Origin: Desulfovibrionaceae bacterium
Lineage (GTDB): Bacteria; Desulfobacterota; Desulfovibrionia; Desulfovibrionales; Desulfovibrionaceae
Direction of reading: 5' to 3'
Assembly: GCA_910575755.1 (NCBI GenBank)
Contig: CAJTFO010000001.1
Coordinates: 62,001 to 126,000, forward strand
DNA length: 64,000 nucleotides
The translations under genes were made by a program, and so were the position numbers. Positions within the stretch are counted from its first letter, which is position 1. Every line of letters starts with the position of its first letter. This document shows, piece by piece, positions 28,783-36,296 of the stretch. The notes beneath the pieces are model-generated. The model was not told the DNA's origin. It was given only the letters and a program-made list of their open reading frames with translations, and searched no databases.

Positions 28783-29454
28783 CTAGGCCTCGTGGTTCAT
28801 ATGGCAGGCCTGGCATGCGCCGCAGCCCTGGGTCAGGGGTTGTGGGTCGCGGCCCTTGCGCCGCGCCTGCCAGACGTTGATCAGATTCATGCCCGCCAGA
28901 ATCAGCCCCAGACAGATGAACGCGCCCGGCGCCTGAACCATGATCCGCAAAGGCTCGAAGCCCTCCCACATGACGGCATGGCCGAACCATGTGCCGTTGC
29001 CCCAGATTTCACGCAACGAACCCAGAAAGGTCAGGGACAGCGTGAAGCCCAGCCCCATGCCCAGGCCGTCGGCCACCGAGGCGGCCACGCCGTTTTTGGC
29101 GGCAAAGGCCTCGGCCCGGCCCAGAATGATGCAGTTGACCACAATAAGCGGCACAAAAATGCCCAGTTGCTGATACAGCGGATAGGCGTAAGCCTGCATG
29201 AGCAGCTCCACGGCCACCACCAGCGAAGCCGCAATGACGATGAAACAGGCAATGCGCACTTTCTTGGGAATGATGCTGCGCACCATGGAAATCAGCATGT
29301 TGGAGAGCGTCAGCACAAAAATGACCGCCAGCCCCATGCCCAGACCGTTGTCCGCCGAATTGGTCACGGCCAGGGTGGGGCAAAGCCCCAGCACCAGGCG
29401 GAAAGGCGGCAGCTCTTTCCAGAGCCCCTTGGTAAATTCCCGCATGACAGTCAT
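28783..29454 (-). CDS. rnfE: Rnf complex membrane subunit RnfE
   Basis: 223 residues, paralogous to RnfA with six helices. LVLGLCPTLAVTNSADNGLG and LIVVNCIILGRAEAFA carry the conserved Cys pair facing RnfA. The C-terminus CGACQACHMNHEA has extra Cys and His and is longer than the usual RnfE end; a C-x2-C with His could bind metal. GGAGG lies five bases before the ATG. Confidence 0.94.
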   Translation of the reverse strand: MTVMREFTKGLWKELPPFRLVLGLCPTLAVTNSADNGLGMGLAVIFVLTLSNMLISMVRSIIPKKVRIACFIVIAASLVVAVELLMQAYAYPLYQQLGIFVPLIVVNCIILGRAEAFAAKNGVAASVADGLGMGLGFTLSLTFLGSLREIWGNGTWFGHAVMWEGFEPLRIMVQAPGAFICLGLILAGMNLINVWQARRKGRDPQPLTQGCGACQACHMNHEA

Positions 29455-29534
29455 GGCTGCCTCCTTGCAACAAAATCAGCGCGCCGCGCACGACGCTCCC
29501 GATCCAGAGCGGGACGCTCTGTGCGAAATGCCTT

Positions 29535-30110
29535 CTATTCAGCCCAGGCCTTGAGAATTTCCGGTTTGAGCCGGCTGTAAATCTGAGCCGCTCTGTTCAC
29601 GGCCGCCACCACGCCGCCGGAAGAGATGGTGGCCCCGGAGACGCCGTCAATGCCGCCGCCCTGCGCCGTGAGAGCCACAGGAGCGCGCACGCCGCTGAAC
29701 TGGCCGGCAAAGGCCTGTTCCGTCACGCGCATGCCCAGGCCCGGCGTTTCCTTGAGCGTGGTGACGCCTATGCCTGCCAGGCTGTCGTCTGTCACGTTGA
29801 AGCCCACCATAACCCCTATGTCGCCGCCGTAGCCCTTGCCCCGCTCTTCCAGAGCCACGCCCACCAGCCTGCCGTCGCGCAGCGCCGGAAAAACCGTGAC
29901 CGCGCCGTGATCCAGCGCAAACCTGCGGCGGTCCGCAATAGGCGAGTTCCGGGCATGGGCAAACACCCGCGCCAGCGCCGGGCCCTGCACATAGGTCAGC
30001 ACCTGCTCCTCAATGCGCGGCGCCGTGACCATTTTGAGATAGGACAGGGCAAAGCCCGACAATCCGCAGAGCGCCGACAGCACCACCACCATTCGCAACA
30101 TGCCGATCAT
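29535..30110 (-). CDS. rnfG: Rnf complex flavoprotein RnfG
   Basis: 191 residues: one N-terminal helix and a periplasmic FMN-binding domain. GVSGATISSGGVVAAVNRA contains the S-G-A-T flavinylation motif, whose Thr receives FMN from ApbE. KETPGLGMRVTE is the second conserved stretch. Its start overlaps the rnfD stop by four bases, so both are coupled. Confidence 0.94.
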   Translation of the reverse strand: MIGMLRMVVVLSALCGLSGFALSYLKMVTAPRIEEQVLTYVQGPALARVFAHARNSPIADRRRFALDHGAVTVFPALRDGRLVGVALEERGKGYGGDIGVMVGFNVTDDSLAGIGVTTLKETPGLGMRVTEQAFAGQFSGVRAPVALTAQGGGIDGVSGATISSGGVVAAVNRAAQIYSRLKPEILKAWAE

Positions 30111-31069
30111 GACGAGCGCGCTCCAAAAGGCTTGGGCCGGATAAGGTCCAGCAAGGGGGTCAGCAGATTGACCAGAAGGACGGCAAAGGGCGTGCCGTCC
30201 ACATAGACGCCGTATTTACGGATGGCAATGGTCAGCGCGCCGCCCAGCAGGCCATAAATGAACATGGGCAGCGGTCGGGACGGAGCGTTGGCCGGTTCCG
30301 TGGCCAGAAAGAAGCCGCCCAGCAGCACCGAGCCTGTGCAGAGGTGGAAAAAGGGCGAGGCGTTCAGGGCCGGGTCCAGCATATGACACAGGGCCGCCGG
30401 GCCCGCCACGCCCAGAAAAAAGCCCAGCGCGATCTGCCAGCGTATGATGCCGAAGGCCGCCAGCAAGGAACCGCCCAGAAAAAGCGCCCCCGCCTGGCCC
30501 GCGCCCAGACCGCCGATCTGCCTGCCCAGCAGCAGATCCGTGAAGGGAATGGCCTCAGCCGCGGCCACGCCGAAATATCTGAGCCGGATCAGCGGATCAG
30601 CATAATCCGTGGCCAGTTGCATGGCGTTGGGGTCCATAAGCAGGGGAAAGGAGACGAAAAGCACGGCCCAGCCCACCAGCGGGGTGTTCACCGGGTTGGT
30701 TCCCAACCCGCCAAAGGCCATCTTGCCCAAAGTCACGGCAATGCACGCCCCCAGCATGACCAGCCACCAGGGCGCGGCCGCGGGCAGCAGAAAGGAGAGC
30801 AGCAGGCCGGCATTGACCGCCGTGAAATCATCCACCGAAAGTTCGCGCCCCATGACCTTCTGGCAGAGAGCCTCCACAAGCACGGCTGTAACCACGCACA
30901 GGGCCATGACCCGCGCGGCGGGCAGACCCCAGTTGCAGACGGCCATGACGGCCGCCGGCATAAGACCGGCCAGCATGTACAGGCTGACCTGGCGGATGGT
31001 GCGCCCGCAGTGCCAGTAGGGCGGGGCGCTCATGGCCAGAAGCACGGACGTGGCTGCTGCGGACATCAT
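30107..31069 (-). CDS. rnfD: Rnf complex membrane subunit RnfD
   Basis: 320 residues, about nine to ten helices, NqrB/RnfD family. APPYWHCGRTIRQVSLYMLA is the usual N-terminus, and FGGLGTNPVNTPLVGWAVLF is conserved. The expected periplasmic flavinylation motif (S/T-G-A-T with flanking P-L) between these and DLLLGRQIGGLGAG is not seen: the loop reads YADPLIRLRYFGVAAAEAIP. Covalent FMN may therefore be absent. It overlaps rnfC by four bases. ATGs at 31069 and 31066 are both possible. Confidence 0.92.
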   Translation of the reverse strand: MMSAAATSVLLAMSAPPYWHCGRTIRQVSLYMLAGLMPAAVMAVCNWGLPAARVMALCVVTAVLVEALCQKVMGRELSVDDFTAVNAGLLLSFLLPAAAPWWLVMLGACIAVTLGKMAFGGLGTNPVNTPLVGWAVLFVSFPLLMDPNAMQLATDYADPLIRLRYFGVAAAEAIPFTDLLLGRQIGGLGAGQAGALFLGGSLLAAFGIIRWQIALGFFLGVAGPAALCHMLDPALNASPFFHLCTGSVLLGGFFLATEPANAPSRPLPMFIYGLLGGALTIAIRKYGVYVDGTPFAVLLVNLLTPLLDLIRPKPFGARSS

Positions 31070-32358
31070 GCGCCTCCCTGTTGGGCGGCGCTTGCGTTGC
31101 CGGAAGCCGCCGCGCTTTCGGCGGACGCGGAACGCAGCTCCTCAAGTTTTGCTGCCGCGTCGGCCTGGGCCAGTTTATACTTGGACAGTCGGATATATTG
31201 CAGCACGGGCCGCCGGGCGATGCAGACATAGCCGCACAGGCCGCACTCAAGACAGCATTCGATATGTTCGGCGCGGTTGCGCTCATGCAGGGCAAACTCG
31301 GCATTGCGGCTGAGAAGGCCGGGACTCAGGCGGGCCGGACAGATCAGCACGCAGGCCCCGCAGTTGATGCAGGGGCTGTGCCCCTGCATGGGCGGAATGG
31401 TTCCCGCCTCCACCACAAAGACGCCGGTGGAGCCCTTGGTCACGCTGCGGTCCAGCCTGTCCAGACTCTCGCCGCGCAAGGGCCCGCCGCGCACCAGGGT
31501 GTCGCCGTTTTTCAGCTCTATATTGGCGAAATGCAGCAACTCGCCGATGGTGCTGCCCTCTTTGACGATATAATTGCCCGAATGCTCAAGACTGCCGATG
31601 GTCAGCACGGTCTCGATAAGCGGCAGACCGGTGCGGGCCACCCGGCCCAGGCTCCAGACATTGTGCAGCCCGACGATGCCCACGCCATCGGGATTTTCCC
31701 TGCCCGTGACGGCCTTGACCACCAGCGCGTTGACGCTGGCCGGATACTGGGAGGGCACATGAACCACCTCCATGTCATGGTGGTGCAGGCGCATTTCTCT
31801 GGGCACGGCCAGCAGAATCCTTTCCGCCGGGGAGAGGCGGCGCAGCACTTCCAGTCCGGCCTTGAGCGTATCCAGATGGGTGAGCAGCATGGGCTCGGCC
31901 CAGGTCACGCCGGGGTCCGGATTCAGGGCATTGATGATGAGGGTCTTGCAGTGCTGCCCCAGGGAGCGGGTATTCAGCCCCAACCCCTTGAGAATCATGC
32001 CCAGTTCCGCCCCGCGCTCCGGCAGAGTCAGCAGGTCCACCCGGTTCTTTTCCACATTTTCCGCGGCCTGGCGCTGCTCTTCAGTGGGCTCCACGGCTTC
32101 CACAAAGATGCTGCGCTCGTTGATTTCGGAAATGCGGCCGAAGATGGGCGAAAAGGCGTCGCCCCTGAGCGGCGATGGGTGCACGGCCAGGCGCATGCGC
32201 GGGTGAACCAGGGTTTTCCTGGTCACGCCCTCCACCAGCTTGAAGCCCTCGCGGTTCAGGCGCGCCAGTTGCGGCTCCGGCCCGGTGCTGAAACGCTGCG
32301 TCACCCCGTACAGCAAATGAAAACGGGGGTCGTTCAACATCTGAAATACTTCTTTCAT
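31066..32358 (-). CDS. rnfC: Rnf complex NADH-binding subunit RnfC
   Basis: 430 residues. It catalyses electron transfer between NAD and the Rnf chain through FMN. The Fe-S domain shows CINCGACVLICPARLSP and CLECGLCGYVCIARRP, i.e. two C-x2-C-x2-C-x3-C ferredoxin sets. The usual glycine-rich nucleotide loop is less conserved here than in the long RnfC of Proteobacteria; the SLBB-like part runs around IVKEGSTIGELLHF. It starts seven bases after the decaheme cytochrome stop. Confidence 0.93.
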   Translation of the reverse strand: MKEVFQMLNDPRFHLLYGVTQRFSTGPEPQLARLNREGFKLVEGVTRKTLVHPRMRLAVHPSPLRGDAFSPIFGRISEINERSIFVEAVEPTEEQRQAAENVEKNRVDLLTLPERGAELGMILKGLGLNTRSLGQHCKTLIINALNPDPGVTWAEPMLLTHLDTLKAGLEVLRRLSPAERILLAVPREMRLHHHDMEVVHVPSQYPASVNALVVKAVTGRENPDGVGIVGLHNVWSLGRVARTGLPLIETVLTIGSLEHSGNYIVKEGSTIGELLHFANIELKNGDTLVRGGPLRGESLDRLDRSVTKGSTGVFVVEAGTIPPMQGHSPCINCGACVLICPARLSPGLLSRNAEFALHERNRAEHIECCLECGLCGYVCIARRPVLQYIRLSKYKLAQADAAAKLEELRSASAESAAASGNASAAQQGGA

Positions 32359-32365
32359 CCCCGCC

Positions 32366-33208
32366 TCACTTGCTGGTATGGCACTGCGCGCACTGATCCT
32401 TGGCGTAGGGGCCCTTCTTCAGCTTTTCGTGGCAGCCCATGCACAGCTTGTGATAGGCGTCCATGCGGCCGGGAACAAGCTTCTCCGCGGGCAGGCCATG
32501 ACAGACGGCGCAATTGGTGAACATGGGATTGAGCCTGACCAGGCCCTCGCCGGGCAGAATGTCGCGCACGGCCGTCTGGCTGTGGCAACTGGCGCAGCCC
32601 CTGGCCCTGGCCGCGAACATGTCTTCATGACAGGTCACACAACGGGCGTGCGCGGCGTCAGCCAGATTGGGCGGCGTGCCCTCTTCCGCCTTCTTGCCCG
32701 TGGGCGCGCCGGAGTCGTGGCAATCCGCGCAATTCTGCGGCTCAGGCTCGATCTCGACATTTTTGTGATGGCATTCGCGGCAGTCTACTCCCAGCTCTTC
32801 CTGATGCCGTTTATGCCCCCACTTTCTGGCCGCAAGCTCATAGTGATGACAGGTGGCGCAGGCGGCGTTGTCGTTAAAGGCCGCCACATGGTTTTTCCTG
32901 AAGGCCGCGTCAAAGGTCGCGCCGTGACAGGCTGCGCAACGCTGCACATTTTCACGCCTGACCGGGCTTTCATGGTGGCATTTTTCACAGGGGATCTTCT
33001 GCCGGAAGGCATGCTCCGCATGCTGAAAGACCACAGGACCGCCAGCATTGTCCAGCAGGACGCGCCGGGGCACGTCTTCGCGGGGCTGTGGCAACAGGTA
33101 CCCCGCCACAGCCACCACCGCCAGAACGACTGTCAACAACGCTATGGGAAAGTAACGCTTTTGCAAGGCCGCACCTTTTTCGCTATTTCCATTTTCCGGC
33201 GGAAACAT
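32366..33208 (-). CDS. Decaheme periplasmic c-type cytochrome of the Rnf operon
   Basis: 280 residues. One N-terminal anchor or signal helix (FPIALLTVVLAVVAVAGYLL), then ten C-x-x-C-H sites: CEKCH, CAACH, CATCH, CRECH, CADCH, CVTCH, CASCH, CAVCH, CMGCH and CAQCH. Several His residues between them can serve as distal ligands. In Desulfovibrio a multiheme cytochrome precedes rnfC and is taken to join the complex on the periplasmic side. First gene of the operon rnf-C-D-G-E-A-B-apbE. The ribosome site is weak, so the exact start is less sure. Confidence 0.93.
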   Translation of the reverse strand: MFPPENGNSEKGAALQKRYFPIALLTVVLAVVAVAGYLLPQPREDVPRRVLLDNAGGPVVFQHAEHAFRQKIPCEKCHHESPVRRENVQRCAACHGATFDAAFRKNHVAAFNDNAACATCHHYELAARKWGHKRHQEELGVDCRECHHKNVEIEPEPQNCADCHDSGAPTGKKAEEGTPPNLADAAHARCVTCHEDMFAARARGCASCHSQTAVRDILPGEGLVRLNPMFTNCAVCHGLPAEKLVPGRMDAYHKLCMGCHEKLKKGPYAKDQCAQCHTSK

Positions 33209-33342
33209 CGTCCGGCTGTATGGGCAAGCCGCTCATGCCGCGCAACTCCCGCTTGCGCATTGCCTGCCGCAGCGCTCCCCGCCAGCCCTTACGTTCCGAC
33301 ACTGCAACAGCATCATGACGAAACAGCACCTTATAGCATCTC

Positions 33343-33480
33343 TCGATTGAAAATGTACATTTTCAATCTGTTCGCAGCCGTCATTTCGCGGAAAAAGCAT
33401 GATTTTTCCATTCACTGGGCGCGTTTGTCCGCTTGCGCGGCCAACAGAGCATTTGCCTGATTTCATCAGATAATCGCTCT
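33343..33480. repeat. 138-bp structured dispersed repeat, copy 2
   Basis: Same length as, and collinear with, 13001-13138, with scattered substitutions. The first hairpin is a perfect 24-bp palindrome at 33345-33368 (GATTGAAAATGTACATTTTC is its main part). The second stem GGAAAAA/TTTTTCC keeps both arms while its loop differs from copy 1. The last is AGAGCATTTGCCTGATTTC with a less perfect partner arm. It lies upstream of the cytochrome gene start, between it and agcS. Confidence 0.85.
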
Positions 33481-33635
33481 AAAGCGCATAGCAAAATTTT
33501 TCCGTTTTGGGAAGGCATGTTGCAAAAAATTATGCTGTCATATTTTTCACGAAGCCAGTCTTATACATAAAGATCAGCGCCACATGTCGTTTCATGGCCT
33601 GCCCGCCGGCCGCATTCCGGCGCGCAATCATGGCA
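33481..33635. other. Non-coding spacer between repeat copy 2 and the agcS terminator
   Basis: No gene recognised. It is AT-rich at first (several A/T runs such as AAAATTTTTCCG) and then GC-rich. Together with 33209-33342 it forms the roughly 500-bp gap upstream of the rnf operon, which probably holds the rnf promoter on the - strand, though no hexamers are assigned. Confidence 0.35.
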
Positions 33636-33666
33636 GGGCCTCCTTTTCCGGCGGAAAAGGAGGCCC
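33636..33666 (-). terminator. Terminator hairpin of agcS
   Basis: GGGCCTCCTTTTCC pairs perfectly (14 bp) with GGAAAAGGAGGCCC around a GGC loop, 49 bp beyond the agcS stop. No long T-run follows on the - strand. Confidence 0.65.
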
Positions 33667-33714
33667 CTCGGAACAGCCGATCCCCGGAAACAGGGAAGCC
33701 TGCCTCAGACCGGC

Positions 33715-35088
33715 CTACAGGACAAAGCGCGGGTCCTTCCTGACCTCCTCTCGCACAATTCTGAACAGGGTGGGGCTGAGCAGCAGAATGCCGATGATGT
33801 TGGGGAAGGCCATCAGCGCGTTACCGATGTCAGCCAGCAGCCAGACCAGATCCAGGGCCAGAACGGCACCCAGGGCCACAACGCAGACGTAGATGACGCG
33901 GAAAGGCTTCTGGGCCTTGTCGCCGAAGAGGTAGATGACGCAGCGTTCGCCGTAGACGCACCAGCCCAGGGCCGTGGTGAAGGCAAAGAGCGTGAGGCAG
34001 AAGGTCACGCCGTATTCGCCAAAGCCGGGCAGATTGTGCTGAAAGGCCGACGCTGTGAGCAGACCGCCGCTCATGCCGGAACTCCAGAGGGGCTGGCCGG
34101 CGGGATCCAGGGAAACCAGAATCACAAAGCCGGTCATGCTGCACACGATGATGGTATCAATGAAAACATCCAGCATGCCGATGGAAGCCTGCACCAGTGG
34201 AGATTCGGCGGTGGAGGCGGCATGGGCCATGGGCGCGGAGCCGAGGCCCGCTTCATTGGAAAAAACGCCGCGGGCCATGCCCATGCGAATGGCCATCATC
34301 ACCGAAGCGCCGGCAAAGCCGCCCTGCGCCGCCGTGGGCGTGAACGCATCGGAAACCACCCACCAGAATACCGCGGGCACGCGGTCGATGTGCATGCAGA
34401 TAATGATCAGGCACATGATGACATAGAGCGCGGCCATGAAAGGCACCAGCCTGCCGGCCACGGCGCCCACGCGTCTGACGCCGCCCACCAGCACGATGCC
34501 GGCAAGGAAGAACAGGCCCAGGGCCGTGACCCAGCCCGGCACGCTGCATGCCTTGGTCAGGTTCACGCTGATGGCGTTGGCCTGAACCATGGCGCCGATG
34601 CCGAAGCAGGCTATCATGCCGAACAGGGCGAAGGCCGTGGCCAGCCATGCCCAGTTTTTGCCCAGACCGTTCTTGATGAAGTACATGGCCCCGCCCACCC
34701 AGTTGCCGGCGGGGGTCTTTTCACGAAAATGCACGGAGAGCAGCACTTCGGAAAATTTGGTCATCATGCCCACCAGGGCGGTCACCCACATCCAGAACAG
34801 CGCGCCCGGTCCGCCCAGGGCAATGGCCGTAGCCACGCCCACAATGTTGCCGGTGCCGATGTCCGCCGCCAGGGCGGTCATCAGCGCGTTCCAGGGGGAG
34901 ACTTCGCCATGCTCGGACTGGTGCTTGCGTCCCTGCCACAGGCATCGGTAGGCCCGACTCCAGTTACGGAAGGAGAAAAAACGCAGCCCGATGGTCAGAT
35001 ACAGGCCCGTGCCCACCAGCATGACCAGCATGACCGGACCCCATACCACATTGCTGATCGCTTGCAGAAAATCATACACCGCTTGCAT
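33715..35088 (-). CDS. Alanine/glycine:cation symporter (AGCS family)
   Basis: 457 residues with about ten to eleven helices. It starts MQAVYDFLQAISNVVWGPVM and has the family stretch ADIGTGNIVGVATAIALGGPGA, a G-A-L-F-W-M-W region, and VFSNEAGLGSAPMAHAAS (the N-E-A-G-x-G-S motif). Na+- or H+-coupled uptake of alanine or glycine. The ribosome site is GAGAGGG. It stands alone between repeat copy 2 and a non-coding region. Confidence 0.93.
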   Translation of the reverse strand: MQAVYDFLQAISNVVWGPVMLVMLVGTGLYLTIGLRFFSFRNWSRAYRCLWQGRKHQSEHGEVSPWNALMTALAADIGTGNIVGVATAIALGGPGALFWMWVTALVGMMTKFSEVLLSVHFREKTPAGNWVGGAMYFIKNGLGKNWAWLATAFALFGMIACFGIGAMVQANAISVNLTKACSVPGWVTALGLFFLAGIVLVGGVRRVGAVAGRLVPFMAALYVIMCLIIICMHIDRVPAVFWWVVSDAFTPTAAQGGFAGASVMMAIRMGMARGVFSNEAGLGSAPMAHAASTAESPLVQASIGMLDVFIDTIIVCSMTGFVILVSLDPAGQPLWSSGMSGGLLTASAFQHNLPGFGEYGVTFCLTLFAFTTALGWCVYGERCVIYLFGDKAQKPFRVIYVCVVALGAVLALDLVWLLADIGNALMAFPNIIGILLLSPTLFRIVREEVRKDPRFVL

Positions 35089-35525
35089 TGCCCTCTCCGC
35101 TTGTTCAGAATTTCAGCGCCGCTCCGCGGGCTTCCGCGGGCCGGCGGCGTTCCGCAAGGGAACGCCCGCATCAGGCATGTCTGGACTGCCCATGACGCTA
35201 CACCGTCAAAAACAGCTATGGCAAGTCGTTTTTAGCGTATTTTCACAAAGAAGGCGCGCCGCTGTCTGCGACAACAGGCGAGGGTCGCGCGGTTGCAGAC
35301 GTTATGTATCTGAATATCAGGCGCTGAGGAGCCCCTGTTTGCTTGTATGGCGGTCAATCACAAACGTGGAAGACTCCAGTTGAATGACTGATCAGGCGGA
35401 CAAAGCCATGTGGAAGAAATCCGTACAGGTGGAACATCAGCTGGAGCAAATGGACTTTGACTTCTTGTGAAGTAAAAAGTCAAAGACACGCCAGCATCGG
35501 ACATGACGCGCGAACAGCCGCGGGC
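35089..35525. other. Gene-free stretch upstream of agcS
   Basis: About 440 bp without a convincing gene. A GGCGTTCC/GGAACGCC hairpin at 35146-35166 lies in the possible agcS leader. A 20-codon frame begins at 35408 (MWKKSVQVEHQLEQMDFDFL) and ends at 35470 inside a CTTTGACTT/AAGTCAAAG hairpin at 35455-35485. This may be a decayed gene end or a tiny peptide with its terminator. No glycine-riboswitch core was recognised in the agcS leader. Confidence 0.35.
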
Positions 35526-35552
35526 AGACCATTTTCACTGTGAAAATGGTCT
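35526..35552 (-). terminator. Hairpin at the end of the anchored unknown gene
   Basis: A 12-bp perfect stem, AGACCATTTTCA with TGAAAATGGTCT, around a three-base loop. It begins at the gene's stop codon, so the 3' end of the transcript folds immediately. Confidence 0.6.
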
Positions 35553-36267
35553 AACGCTCCACGGCAAAAATATTGCGGTACACCACGCCCTGGTTCTGGC
35601 TTTTGACTTCCAGGATGATCTGGGCATTGACCAGACTCAGATGCTCAGGCAGGCGGGCCACCATCACCGCGCGTTTGAAACGACTGATGCGAAAGTCGGC
35701 CACACCGTCCGGCTCAAAGACAAGCGGGCGTTTCTGGCCGTCCGCCGTGACAAGAACGGCCTGCACCGAGCCTGAGGCCAGCCGCTGACTGTCCGTGTTG
35801 CGCAAATCCAGACCAATGCGCAGTTTGCTGCCATGCAGGGCGCGGGCCTGTACGTTGCCCACCTTCACATAGCCCCTGTCAATGGCCGGAAATTCCTCAT
35901 GGCCGGGCCCTTCCCCCATAGCCGCCGGACCTTCAGGGGCCGGCGCGGGCTCATCGGCCTCATGGGGAGGCGTTTCAGCCTGCTCGGCGCTGGCCAGCTT
36001 GCGGAGCACCAGCTCCCGCCCCTGCACCCCGGCCTCGCGCAGCAGTTCCTCCAGATTTTGCAGGCGTTCGGCCGTGGCCTGAGCCTCCTGATAGTCGCTT
36101 TCAAAACGCAGCATGTTTTCACGCAATGTTGCGTTCTCACGCCAGAGCTGCCATGCCTGCCAGCCAAGAACACCGCAGACCAGAGGCAGACAGGCAAAAA
36201 AGGTCATGACCAGAAAAAAGCGCCCGCGGCGCACACGGAAACTGCGCCTCGGGCCATTGTCCTGCAT
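35551..36267 (-). CDS. Membrane-anchored coiled-coil protein of unknown function
   Basis: 238 residues. A basic N-terminus (QDNGPRRSFRVRRGRFF) leads into one helix (LVMTFFACLPLVCGVLGWQA). A coiled coil follows (LWRENATLRENMLRFESDYQ onward, with regular Leu/Glu), then a Pro/Ala/Glu-rich linker, then a C-terminal beta-rich domain (KLRIGLDLRNTDSQRLASGS to IILEVKSQN). Topology: short inside, large outside. The start at 36267 places the helix properly and is 29 bp after the L,D-transpeptidase stop, suggesting one transcript with it and a cell-envelope role. Family not named with confidence. Confidence 0.7.
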   Translation of the reverse strand: MQDNGPRRSFRVRRGRFFLVMTFFACLPLVCGVLGWQAWQLWRENATLRENMLRFESDYQEAQATAERLQNLEELLREAGVQGRELVLRKLASAEQAETPPHEADEPAPAPEGPAAMGEGPGHEEFPAIDRGYVKVGNVQARALHGSKLRIGLDLRNTDSQRLASGSVQAVLVTADGQKRPLVFEPDGVADFRISRFKRAVMVARLPEHLSLVNAQIILEVKSQNQGVVYRNIFAVER

Positions 36268-36296
36268 GAAAATGATACAAAGTCGCTTCTGATATC

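Noticed and set aside
35089..35250. Glycine riboswitch in front of the alanine/glycine symporter
   Set aside because: Read on the - strand, the leader shows a simple hairpin but none of the conserved glycine-aptamer core stretches.
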